NCBI GenBank assembly: GCA_037178975.1
Contig: JASJZH010000006.1
Location: 7,998,001-8,062,000, forward strand
Direction of reading: 5' to 3'
Source: Oscheius tipulae
Lineage: Eukaryota > Nematoda > Chromadorea > Rhabditida > Rhabditidae
Length of the DNA: 64,000 nucleotides
The number at the start of each line of letters is the position of its first letter. Position 1 is the stretch's first letter. Under the pieces are notes generated by a model, which was not told the origin of the DNA, ran no database searches, and was given only the letters and a program-made list of their open reading frames with translations. Below are positions 32,693 through 43,792 of this stretch, piece by piece. The translations under genes and the position numbers were made by a program.

Positions 32693-35501
32693 ATGGCTCC
32701 ACCTTCCATCGTCCTGCTCTGCTTCGGTGTCCTGTTCTCAGTGATAGTCCAAGGCTTGCCTGAAAATGTTATGGTATTACCACCAGCTTACCGTAACAAC
32801 AAACTTCTCTAGCCGGAGATGTTCCATTTCCATGAAGAGATATTTTTCGTGGTCTACCTGCCCTTTATCATTGCCGATGCTGGCTGGTTTCTGCCCATGA
32901 AGGAGTTCTTCCACAACATCGGACAGATCAGTCTCTACGCAGTTGTGGGCACCTTGTGCAACTCCTTACTCACAGGTAGAATGACATGTTTGATTCTATA
33001 ATTACATCTTTCAGTCGGATTCCTTTACCTCTGCCAAGGAGCCTTCTCAACTTCTGGCATTTCGGTAATGTCTCTGACCGTGTTCAGTGTCATTATCAGT
33101 GCTGTGGATCCCGTCGCTGTAATTTCAGTCTTCGAAGACGTCCAGGTTAACGAGAGACTCAACATTTTGGTCTTCGGAGAGAGTTTGCTTAATGACGGAG
33201 TTGTAATTGTGAGTTTCTATTGGTTTCTTTGGTCAATAGCAAGTTAAGGTGCTGTACACATCATTGACATCAATGTTGACAGCGTCTTATGGAGAAGAGG
33301 GGGCCATAGGAATCGGATCCTACTTCCTCGTCATTGGTTCTTTCTGCTCCGTCGTCGGCTTTGGTATTCTCTTCGGGGCAGTATTTGGAATAGTCGGAGT
33401 GCTCCTTCAAAGGCTCTGTGTAGCCCACCAGGCCCTGATGCCTACCATTTCTCTCGGCTTCCCCTACTTATCATACTTGGCCGCTGATACATTTGGATTT
33501 TCCGGTCTTGTAGCGATCCTCACCTGCTGCATCGTCATGAAAAACTTTGTCAGTGGGAATGTCTGTCTGGAAATGCAATACACCACTGAATTTGTCTTCA
33601 AGAACCTTGGATCCTAGTGGGTGAAACTTATAGGCTGAGGATATCTTTACTTTAGTTCTGAAGCCTTCATTTTTATCCTCCTTGGTGTTGCTTCAGGACG
33701 ACTCATTCGCCTCCCTTTGGACATCCCCTTCATTATACTGACACTGGTCGGAATCATTCTCATTCGCTTCTTCGGTATGATATGGTATTCATCGAAAAAC
33801 TGGACTTTCAGTGATATTCGGTCTGACAGGAATCACCAACTCGTTTAAGCACTTTAAAGAGGACAAGATTGCCTACCGTGACCAGTTCATCATGGCTTAC
33901 GGAGGCCTTCGAGGAGCTGTTTGCTACGGTCTCATCGCCTCGCTTGATCACAATTTGGTGAAAGAGAAGGATCTGTATACTAGTGCAATCATCGCTTCAG
34001 TCGCCTTCACCACCGTAAATAGGACTTTTGGCCAGTAGGCAATACTTTTCAGATTGTCCAAGGTTGCACAATCCGTTGTTTTGTTCAATACCTCAGCGTT
34101 AAGACCAAGGAAGAGAGAAGACAAACAAAAAAAGTTCTCTCCAGCATGCCATGTTGATGTCAGCCAAGCATTTGACACATTTTGTGGAGGATCTCACACA
34201 GAACCACGAAGAGAATGCCGTAATTCCATGTCCATGCCAACATAGCTCCTGTTTTAGGTTTTCCGATGGGTCCGCACGTTCGACATCAAGATGCGTCGCT
34301 TCATCTGTTATTATCAGAAACCGAAAGGAATTGCCCTCTTGGAAGATCAGGCCGAAGAGGAGACTTTCTATCGCAAAGGAACATCGTTTGCCGGTCTACC
34401 CACTGATCATTCCTTGGCCAGCATGCATCTTCCGACATCCAAGAGTGAGCTTTTTGCTATGGGCTACCATGAGAGTGCACTGATGCCTCCCAAGGGTCCG
34501 AAGCCGTCTGTGCCTCGGCTTGTGCTGCCTCCGTCGTCTCCGATTCCTCGCAACGAATCAGTCTCCAACATTTTGCCAGCTATATATGAGAACGAGTACA
34601 TGGACAGGGAGTCACTAAAGACCAAAAGAAAGTCGATTTACAATCGTCATGTCCTTGGATACGGTGCCCCGGCTGACCCGACCACGTCGACTGACCGTCC
34701 GGAGGAGGAAGAAGAGGATGATACTGCCTGCCAGATGACCTTCCCATACGCTAAGAACTTGAACCAGAAGCTCTTGGCTCAACAGGCTAGGAATATCAGC
34801 AAGTCGGTCAAAGACAAAAGCCGTCTTCGATTCGTATCTCCTCATCGAGCCGGAACAACGAAGGAGGCTGAACATCACTACAAAACCTATCATGGTATGG
34901 ATAAATATTTTGGTATGTAGTCACAATTTTAGCCTCTACCGCAAACAGCAAGCCGAGACTAACTATCGCCCCTCCTCGCTTTACCATCACGGACGAGGAG
35001 AGTCCTAGCCCGCCGAATCAGAGCAGGGCGGGCAGAGGTGAGACTGATCGTCCCGAATGTCCCGATTTTGATTGATACTTGACCCTGGTATGGTAACATG
35101 AAAGGCTGCCTAGACAAGATTCAACTCCTAGATATACACACAAACTCTCTCCTTTTCGGAAAACGCACCCCACAGAAGTCAGCCAAATATTGGTAAAAAA
35201 ATGTTGTGAAAAGCTTTTTGTTTCTATCCAGTAACCTATCACTATCAACCGAATTTCGCTCTGTACTCGCGGAGTCTTCTTCGCATGGTGGCTGCGTAAC
35301 AGCTAATCTTGCCAAATGCTGTGTGATTGACCTTTCCGCTTTAACACATTGCAAACACGTCTTTCTAACTAGAGTATGGGTGAAAGTCGCTTTCTTTCAG
35401 CCAGAAATGAGCGTAAGATTCACACCAGTACGAAGACGTTCGTGGTGGGCGGAGAGGACATTGATCTGCTTCCGATCCACGAGGACGAAGATTCGCACTA
35501 A
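32693..35501 (+). CDS. Na+/H+ exchanger (NHE family), short N-terminus
   Basis: Start MAPPSIVLLC at 32693 gives a signal-like segment, then a 39-nt intron and YLPFIIADAGWFLP (the family's FLPPIxLDAGYF). Family marks follow: SAVDPVAVISVFEDVQVNE, LVFGESLLNDGVVIVLY (ion-binding Asp in LLND), FSGLVAILTCCIVMKNFV, ILLGVASGR and AYGGLRGAVCYGLIASL. These support an electroneutral cation/proton antiporter in plasma or organelle membranes. The cytoplasmic tail carries an acidic EEEEEDD run and a final exon ending LLPIHEDEDSH. Two oddities: the first spans of a normal exchanger are not encoded between signal segment and core, and the frame shifts by one base near 34145 between QYLSVKTKEERRQTKK and the next conserved segment. 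An alternative splice (GTTAAG to CTCTCCAG) would bypass the break at the cost of that conserved segment. Confidence 0.85.
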
Positions 35502-35784
35502 ACACGCCGTGCTTCCAACCACCCCTTCTCTGCTTTCTTTTCCGCCCACTCTTTCTTCATTACTTCTTTAATATCAGCCCCGTGTCATTTGTCCCACTGT
35601 GTTCTGACCGAGGATTCCAGATTTTTGTATATTCCTTCATTGGTAATCCTCATCTAGCCTTACCAATACGAGGTCTTTTCACGTTGTATTATATGTTCGG
35701 TTTGCATCCAACCGTTCTCTACAAATGTTCAGCATAATCAAAGCAACAAAAGTTCACTTATAATAAAGCAACTATCATGTTTAT
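35502..35784. other. Convergent 3' ends of exchanger and otopetrin
   Basis: Plus-strand AATAAA at 35762-35767 is a likely poly(A) signal for the exchanger. Minus-strand AATAAA at 35785-35780 serves the otopetrin and overlaps its stop codon (TGAATAAA). The two transcripts should overlap or abut. Confidence 0.6.
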
Positions 35785-38533
35785 TCAGATCTCTGTTTCT
35801 CTGGGGATCGCATGTCGCGGATAGTGTTTCTTGCGATGAACCCTGAATGTTTTCTTCCAGATCTCGGCAAAACAAGCACTGCTGTGGAATCTGAATATCA
35901 ACAACTGGTTGTTACTGCTGTCTAAGGGGGTCAAACCTGAAGAAAATGGTTAAAGGAGAGCAGCCACGGATCAAGACAGCCCAGTAGTAATTTCCGTACA
36001 TTCGAACAATCTCCTCGTCTACTCCTGCTTTTTGTGCTTCGAAGACGTTCATCAAGAACTGGGCGCAGTTCATCATAAGGAGGAGAGTAATAATTTGTTT
36101 TCCTGGTTTGAACCTCAACATCTTAGCGTTCTCCTCGTCCAGAATCAGTTTCGAGCTAACTAAAATTAGTCCCGATTGGAGAGTAACTTGGACCTGTAAA
36201 AATATTTTGTGACACTCGAGAGGAAAACATACTAATCGGAGGATGTTGGTGAGAAACATGACAATTGAAAGCTTGCTGACAAAAGATGTGTTGATGAAGG
36301 ACAGAATACCACCTAAAGCACGACATTTGTGACAAAAAGGGATCTGAGAACAACGCCTGTCTGTTTTGTACGTGATCATTTCTAACTTGTCCCGTCTCGT
36401 TACTTGACAGTTTTCCCCTCGCGTAGTCCCAGCAAGAGGGCAATTTCTCACCTGTGCAATAACTGCAATCTAGTTAGTCCCGCAAATGCTAAACCGTTGC
36501 GTATTGGTTTTTGTGTCTTAGTCAGCCCGAGGGTGTAGCACGTAATTCTTACCTACGCTGAAGATCAGTTCTCCCATCAGTCCCAAAACGAGGAGAATTC
36601 TGTCCAGCAGCTCTGCATTCTCTTCCTCTTCTTCCTTCTCTTCACCAAACTTCAGAACCCGCATTCTCCAGAAAGCGTAGCAAACCATGAACGTCGAAGC
36701 AGCGAAGAAGAACAGGTTTGTACAGGAGAAAATCTGCCTCTTATTTTTGGAACACATTCTTACTGACCCATTGAGCCATTTCCTTTTTGTCCGAATACGC
36801 ATTGAAGACCATGATAGCCAGGATAGTAGCAATAATAAAGGCGAACCCAGCAAAGAGACCTTCAGAAGTTCTGGAGCAGTCGATGGTCAAGAGACTTCTT
36901 TTGAGTTTGTGACGGATCTAAGATAATTTTATTGCTCCAGAAAGTCCGAAAATCTTACGGATTCTGGTTTCTTTGATTCAAGACTGCACCAGAAGACGAA
37001 GGCAACGCCAGCACAGATGAGCGAATATTCAACGACACAGGTGTACCTGAACAAGGTTGTCATTTTGGTTCAAACTTTGTAGATTACATAAACTCATTAT
37101 AGCCGCTGAACAGACACAATACTCCTGTACATTCTTCATTCTCTTTGTGGTGATCTGAAGCTGAACTTTTTGCCAACTACTTATATCCTTACATGGATAA
37201 GGCTCCCAAGACGGAGCCACACTCAATGTCCTGTGATCGTGGTGTGGCATCACATACGGAGCTGGAGTATAATTTTGGGCCCTCTTGATCTCAGCAATTG
37301 TTTCAACTTCTTCGTAGATAATGTATCGCAGCCACATCCATAGATTTGTACCAGTCAAATGCATAAGACCTATCCTGGCAATGTTACCCTTTCCAGTAAA
37401 AATGATCTGAATTATTAGGCTCTGCTACCCTTGAATAACTAACTTTTCCATTGCAGTAGACAAACCAGATCTGGATAAAGATGAATAACATTGCTAGCAA
37501 GTTGAGGATATCGGAAACTGGCGTGCATTCTCCACTGCCGGTTTCTTCTTTCGTGTTCCAGCCAAAGATGCAGATTGTAAAGATCAGGCCGTAGTAAACA
37601 ACTCCGATCAGGCCGAAGACTGAATTCAGGTGGTTATTGTTCACAAGAGGTCTTACTTATACATCCGATTCTCAGATACAAACTGCCTGTAGAGTTGTTG
37701 GAGAGCACCTGAAGACAGGATTGGTTTTACACTAAAAACTTTGGCAATGATTGTGAAAGGACTGCGGAACTAAAAGTGTGGGAAACACAACGTTTCTAAA
37801 AGCCGGAGGGTGGAAAATTGTCGTACTTCTTTTTTTTTTATTTAGGAACAATTCGTACATGCTTATTTGCAAGAGATGAAAGTGTGAACTTGGTTTGGAT
37901 AGGTTGTGTTCAAACGTGCTTGAGGTCATTTACGACTTTCAGACCTTCAAATGGGGATGTTCTGTCTCGGGATACAAAGTCATCACACTGAATAGTCTCT
38001 TCTTTTCCTGCAATACTAGTGTATTTGTCACAACCAAAACTGTTAAGACAACTCACGGCCGGAATCTCTTCCTGTCCCTGTTCAATCAGACTCCTTCTTT
38101 GATCTGCCACTCGTTTCTGGTGCTGCCAGACAAGGAACATGCAATATGCGATAAAAGCTATGGAGCCTCCAAAGAGCCAGACTCCCAAAACCTGTAAAGA
38201 AACTTAATCAAGAGACTAAACCGCTACCAAATCTTGTACTGAAGCCACATTCGAGTTAGCTTTTTCGCTCGAGATCAAGTTGGATAATTCAATAACAATT
38301 CCTCCTATGACTATTAACAACATATAGAAGCAGGTAAATAATTTGAAAACATATGCTCTGAAAACCATTTTCTCGTAAAAAGAGGGCAATTACCTGGATT
38401 CGTGATTGTCCGTCCAAAATTGTGTTTTTTTTCCGGGTCGCAAAGACACTTCCGCAGGAGCAGAAGCCGTACTTTCAGCCGACTCCGAGTCGGAAGAGCC
38501 ATCCATGTCTGCCATTACTATGTTTTCGGCCAT
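35785..38533 (-). CDS. Otopetrin-family proton channel
   Basis: First exon 38533-38394 begins MAENIVMADMDGSSDSESAE, an acidic cytoplasmic N-terminus. Later exons contain TM segments: FKLFTCFYMLLIVIGGIVIE; WLFGGSIAFIAYCMFLVW; VFGLIGVVYYGLIFTICIFG; LLAMLFIFIQIWFVYCNGK. They are followed by GLMHLTGTNLWMWLRYIIYEE, the diagnostic otopetrin 'GLMH-x-x-x-TNL' motif. The C-terminal half has RFKPGKQIITLLLMMNCAQF, a tyrosine-rich YGNYYWAVLIRG span and a last exon FHSSACFAEIWKK ending at 35785, again as in otopetrins (acid-activated Zn2+-sensitive H+ channels). Typical family members have twelve spans; not every intron was fixed here. The last intron must be removed, since read-through gives an early stop. 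Nematodes carry several otopetrin-like genes, so no symbol is given. Confidence 0.85.
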
Positions 38534-38539
38534 TTCTGC

Positions 38540-39109
38540 AACAGATTATTTTGAAGGAAAAAGAACGCAAATAAAAGCAAAGTACAGCACCAAAGTTGTG
38601 CCTATAAAAGGCGGGATAAGTCATATGAATAACCGCTTATCGTGACACTACAAATCGATTCAGTGTGCCGTGGGAGATATGCAAACAGTGCTGTTTCACC
38701 TCAAGGCTCTATGAGTCAATTTCGACTAAGCAAACATTAGTTTTTCCCAGAAAAAGCGGATATTTTCTAGACAAATTGACTCGCGCATTTGAAAATGTTG
38801 CGCAGGAGTGCGCAAAACAGCTGTGTTTGATGCCGCCGACCCCAGGTTAGTGAACTTTGTTGCGCGAGGTTGGACAACAAACAATAAATACAACTTTATT
38901 TCAAATCACAGCTTTGAGTAATACGGGCGTTGGGGAAGGACGGAAAGAGTTCATCAGGTAGTTAATCATATAGAGGAGGTGGGAAACAAGGTAGCGGAAC
39001 ACTTTGACAAGAATGACACGGAATTGAACGAAACAAAAAGAACGCACACAACTAACTGAGGATCATTGGAAGCAGTGATAATAATAGCTTTTTCTTAAGA
39101 AGTTGATGA
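38540..39109. other. Intergenic between two minus-strand genes
   Basis: Probably otopetrin promoter and 5' sequence plus the 3' untranslated region of the next upstream gene. No coding feature seen. Confidence 0.4.
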
Positions 39110-42100
39110 CTAGACTTGATGCTCCTGACGAGAGACCGAGGTGTTCGTCTCGCGCGCATTGTATCCTCTCTGAAAGCAAAGATCTGCATGGCTAATCCCG
39201 AGTACTCACATCGTTAGTTCGTTCCGGCATAATTGGTCGCCGAGGTGCAGCCCATTCGTCGTCCAACAGCGGCTGATGCGACGATTTGCCATTGGCATAG
39301 CTATCCTGCACAGGGGCCTTGTAGGCCGTCGATGTGGTCTCGTCGCGATGGGTGCGATTTCTGAACCTGTAACAACTACAAAGATAATAAAATGCCAGAG
39401 AGAACTCACATAATAAAAGAGATGATGAGACAAAGGATGACGAGCACTGCTAGACCCAAAAGACAACCGAGGACGATGGTCCAGGTACGGAAAGCGTGGG
39501 AGACACCGTCATGGCGCTCGTTGTAAACGACAGCACAGGTTCCGTTAGCGCCCACCATGTTGCATACCACGCAGTCGGTAACCTGAATAAGACCGTTTCC
39601 AAAAAACCTCTGGATTGGAACATGACAAATGACTCTAATAGAACAGCTGTGGGACCAGGACCGATATTCTTCTGATACAATCCTTTGAATACCGAGACAT
39701 TTCGGAAGAGAACTATTGAGATTTTTCGGGAAAAATTCTCTATGGTTACTGAGCTATTGCGGAAGAGACTTTCTTTTGCTACCCAAATGACACGAGAGCA
39801 ACCTTCTCTGTCTCCAAGACAGTACGGGATAGACTTTCCAATCACTGATACTGATTTCGAAAATGTATGAGATAAACATACCGAGGTCTTGTAAGTGTTC
39901 CATCTGCAACTGCTGTTTGCCCCATAGCTGTCAGTACAGATGACATTGTCAAATTGGTTGTTGGTAGTGGAATCGCATCTCAGATCACAGTCGGTTCCCA
40001 TCATTCCGTTGATGCACTGAACACTGAGAGCCATTTGGAGCCTAAAAATACAGGTCAGCTGCGCTCAGGTATCTGTCTCACGATGTTTTCTGCACAAGTC
40101 CGGTCAGGGTATACTGTCGAGAGTTTTGGTTTTGGGTAGGAAGATAGGCGGTCATGTCCACAACAAACGAGTCGACCAGGGTCAGATGATTAAAGTACTC
40201 AAGTTGACCAGACAGCTTGTTGATAACGACACCGAGATGCTGGACGAAGATGTCTACAGCCACCTAAAATAACGTTTTAGGAAAGTCTGATTTTAACGGC
40301 TTACTGGTTTGGTTGGCATCACAAAGGACATAGCCATGGTCCAGTTTCCAGTGTTGATGGACCCCGAGAAGGGATAGAAGTCGGATTGGATGAACTGTAC
40401 AGATTGGCTGTAAAGGAACTGTATACATTCTGTATTCCATGATATTGAAAACACATCTTAGTCATCTCGTCCCCCGTGAAAGCAAATATCCTGTTTCTTC
40501 TATTCATATTATCTACGGAGCGGCCCATGTGTCATCCGAGCCCAGTCTTGAACAAACAATTTTGAATTTGGTAAGAACTCGTACTGTTATCTTGAAACAA
40601 TTTCTCCCTTCCCTTTACGTCGATTTGAATCGAGAGAAGGGTAGCCGGGGTTTGTTGATAGGTCCCCTACGCCAGCCGATAAGGGCTTACGACTCTTCCC
40701 TCCCCAACTTGTCCACAATGATAACTGGATCAATAAAGAAAAACCCACTCCTTGGCAGAAATAACAGTAGTGAAGCTGAATTGACAGGAATTCTGTTTAT
40801 CTGCTGACAGATAGTCGCAATATCTGCCATTCGGACAGCTACAAGTTGTCTTGTTGGATAGAGACAAATCAGTATTAGAGTACGAGTTCAGCTTTATGTC
40901 GACCTGTGCTCCATAGGTCAAAGAAGTCGTATCCAGATTCCCCGAACTGCTCATCTGAAAAAATCCCTCGTAAACAATTGCTTTGTTTTGCGCCTCGACA
41001 ACAGATCTAGAGCAATCCTTCGGTTATCTGCTAGTCAAACAAACAGCGCCTGAAGACGCCAATATTGCACCGGTATTGCTCGTTGTTAATCGATAAGAGA
41101 TATGAAAAAGTTTCGGACGTACCAGTCTGGTAGGAGTGTTAACGACCTCGGACCGGCTACTTTGCTGCTGGTTCGGGTTCATCTGACCGTTCATGCCCTG
41201 CTGGTTCTGGCCGTACTGCTGCTGTTGGTTGTACTGACCGCTCTGCTGTTGGTATCCTTGCTGCGGATACTGCTGCTGCGGATATCTGGCACTGAAACAT
41301 CGATATCTTAACCAAAATGTGTACATTCCTACTTTTGCTGGTTCTGCTGTGGCCGATTCTGCATCTGCTGATTCTGCTGATTCTGACTGTACTGCTGTTG
41401 TTGCTGGTTATTGTACTGTTGATTGGCTCCATACTGTTGCTGTTGCGGATTTTGGAACTGTTGAGGGTTGTATCTGAAGTAGGCAATCAATCATACCGTA
41501 TTTGTTAACCCTCATTAGCTCTCGGCCGCGACACCTCAATCTTTCGGCGGCATCGCTTTGACTCTTGTTCGGCAATAGGTTATGTCATCTTGTTCACAAG
41601 TAAGAGAACGCCAGCCGCCATGAATGACAATGTCATGCGCTGGAGGGAAATTGCAAAGCACTACGATTGTGATTGCAAATACTTACAATAAAACTGTTAT
41701 GCTAGGTCTCAAATAAAATTTAAAGCAAAACTCAACTGCCGCATCAGCGAAAACTTTGAATGGTTGATGCTACGCCAGGACTATCATAGTGTCTGATGTA
41801 GAAGCATAATTCTACTACGCTAACGTAATGACTATCCAATAACAGTGTAGGGTCGATATATCAAAATTTCATTATTAACGTCCCGTGAAGACTACTGGCT
41901 TCACAATTTGCTCGACCCTTACTGTTTTCAACAATCGTTTGCCAACAGTGAACCCAAAGGATAGTCATGTGGTACAGTAGTGTAAACAAAATACTAGAGC
42001 TAACCTGTACCCCATTTTCGAATGCGAGCTATCATAGCAGTAGAAAAACGTAAGGTGTGAACATTAGTTTTTTCCTTTTTCTATTTATGCAAAACTGTCA

Positions 42101-42281
42101 CAGTATCTTGCGAGTCATGGCTTACAACAAAAACGTGGCAGTACGTATGACTAAGGAAGATGCGGAGGGTGAAGGTCAATGAGTCCTCTTACGAATAGGA
42201 AAGACAAAAAGCTGACCTTTGTTGTTGTTGGTATTGGCAAAGTGCCAAGGGCAAGAAGAACAGCCAGGCGAGACGACGCAT
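39110..42281 (-). CDS. Type I membrane protein with Gln-rich region and DSL-like cysteine motif
   Basis: Start MRRLAWLFFLPLALCQYQQQ at 42281 is a signal peptide running straight into a Gln/Asn/Tyr/Pro-rich segment over exons at 41475-41335 and 41291-41158 (QYPQQGYQQQSGQYNQQQQ). Next comes YGAQVDIKLNSYSNTDLSLS, which recalls the N-terminal (MNNL) region of Delta/Serrate ligands. A cysteine cluster C-x7-G-x2-C-x3-C (MALSVQCINGMMGTDCDLRC) then resembles a degenerate DSL motif, followed by an EGF-like C-x2-C. One membrane span (WTIVLGCLLGLAVLVILCL) precedes a cytoplasmic tail that ends TSVSRQEHQV at 39110. The design suggests an adhesion or signalling receptor/ligand. The Notch-ligand resemblance is weak and inferred. 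The neighbouring upstream gene (43793-45560) has a similar plan. Confidence 0.65.
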
Positions 42282-43792
42282 CGTACAGTCCGGGCAATAC
42301 CTTATCGAGCAAACACGGCGCTATCTGGGTCCAGCTAGCATGAGACACCAACGCGGACCACACTGATTCACACCGGATGGCCGCACAGCAACGCCGACGC
42401 GTTCAACGACTTCTGCAGGCGACGAGAGAGCCGGTCTGAATCACAGCTTTGATCAATAATAATCGTGGTGGGAAAGAAAGAGAAGGCTGTTGTGGAAGGT
42501 AGTTTCGTCCTCGGTGCTGACACGAATCGATTCTATGATAACAATAACCCTGTGAAAATGGCCCACAACGGCTGGGAAAAACGCAATCTCGAAACGTCTT
42601 GTATAGATGGTGAGAAGAAATTGTTGGATGAGAACAAGGTAACATTTGTTGTTTCCAGAGGCAAGCAGGAAGACAAACAGCCTTGGAAGTAACGAGAAAA
42701 CTCAGAGAAGTTTGACAGGTTATAAAGGAATCTGTGTTATCGTATTGTAGCAATCACTTTAAAAGTGGAAAAAACGATAGCTGTCTTTATCTTCCGTCGT
42801 TGGAGAAGCATACTCATTTGAGATATTTCAAATACGATCGGCTTGTAAAGCAGCCAGAGCTGGCATCTCTGCGATAGTTTCCTGTCGGTTGACATGCTTT
42901 TCATCCCTAAACCTCTCAAAATTAAATCCTTACCAAGCTTGACAACTCTAGCAGATACGATCTTAAGATGCAGAAAGGGTGGGGATTTTTTTTTTTTCAG
43001 AAGGCATTCACACTATTCACCCAAATAAAAACTAAATGAGCACATAACGTTTGTATCTTCAGAATTAACGGCTAGGATTTGTAGCTAATAGTGCTAGAAA
43101 GAAAAGATCGTTCACTAACAGGCCGAAAGAAACTTTAATTTTTGGAAGGGTGGCGACTTGCGGTCAATACCTTACAAATGGGACATATCTTGGGAAACAG
43201 AAAAGCATAAAAATGTCCACCATTTTTACGAAAACTTGTAAAGGGATAGGGCAAAAAGTGCAAAACGGGTACGAGCGAGGATCCTTGGTACTAGCTGGCG
43301 ATACCTATGAAACTCGAGGTTGGGAATATCGGAGCCTGCCCATGTTTGCTGACATGTTGCGCACGGCGCATGGATAGTGCCAAATATTTTTCCGACATGA
43401 CAACCCATATCGTTTTATTACCGTCTTAACAAAGATAACACAATTGAGCGAGAAGATTGAGGTGCAAGTGTTTAGAAGAGAGAAGACTGTGAGGTCAAAA
43501 CAAGCAGCTTGTGTGCAAAGAGAAAGAGTAAAGGGGGACAGTATTTACTAAGACGCGAAATCCGCTCCTTTTCTCGGTCTCGGCAATCGTTAAACAACCA
43601 CGTCTTTCGGCTCTTGTGGTGGCGAGCTGTGAAGGCGCAGATCATCTCTCTGCAACTGTTGGAAATCACTAGTACTTTGAGGGTTTATTGTAATGAAAGA
43701 TGCTCGTATCACACCTTGGCTACTCTTCTCGGCATTGGTTCAACCCAGTCATTCCGTAAAGAATCCTGAAATTTGCATGGAAACGAAACCTT
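42282..43792. other. Intergenic between paired membrane-protein genes
   Basis: Open frames at 42403-42753 (minus) and 42465-42692 (plus) overlap each other and show no domain. A T-run at about 42987-42999 is the only notable sequence feature. Confidence 0.4.

Noticed and set aside
34615-34893. Minus-strand frame of 92 residues opposite the exchanger tail
   Set aside because: Antisense shadow of a well-supported coding exon.
41024-41486. Gln/Leu-type repeats as a minisatellite
   Set aside because: Codons vary (CAG, CAA, AAC, TAC) and splice sites fit, so it is coding low complexity rather than a DNA tandem repeat.
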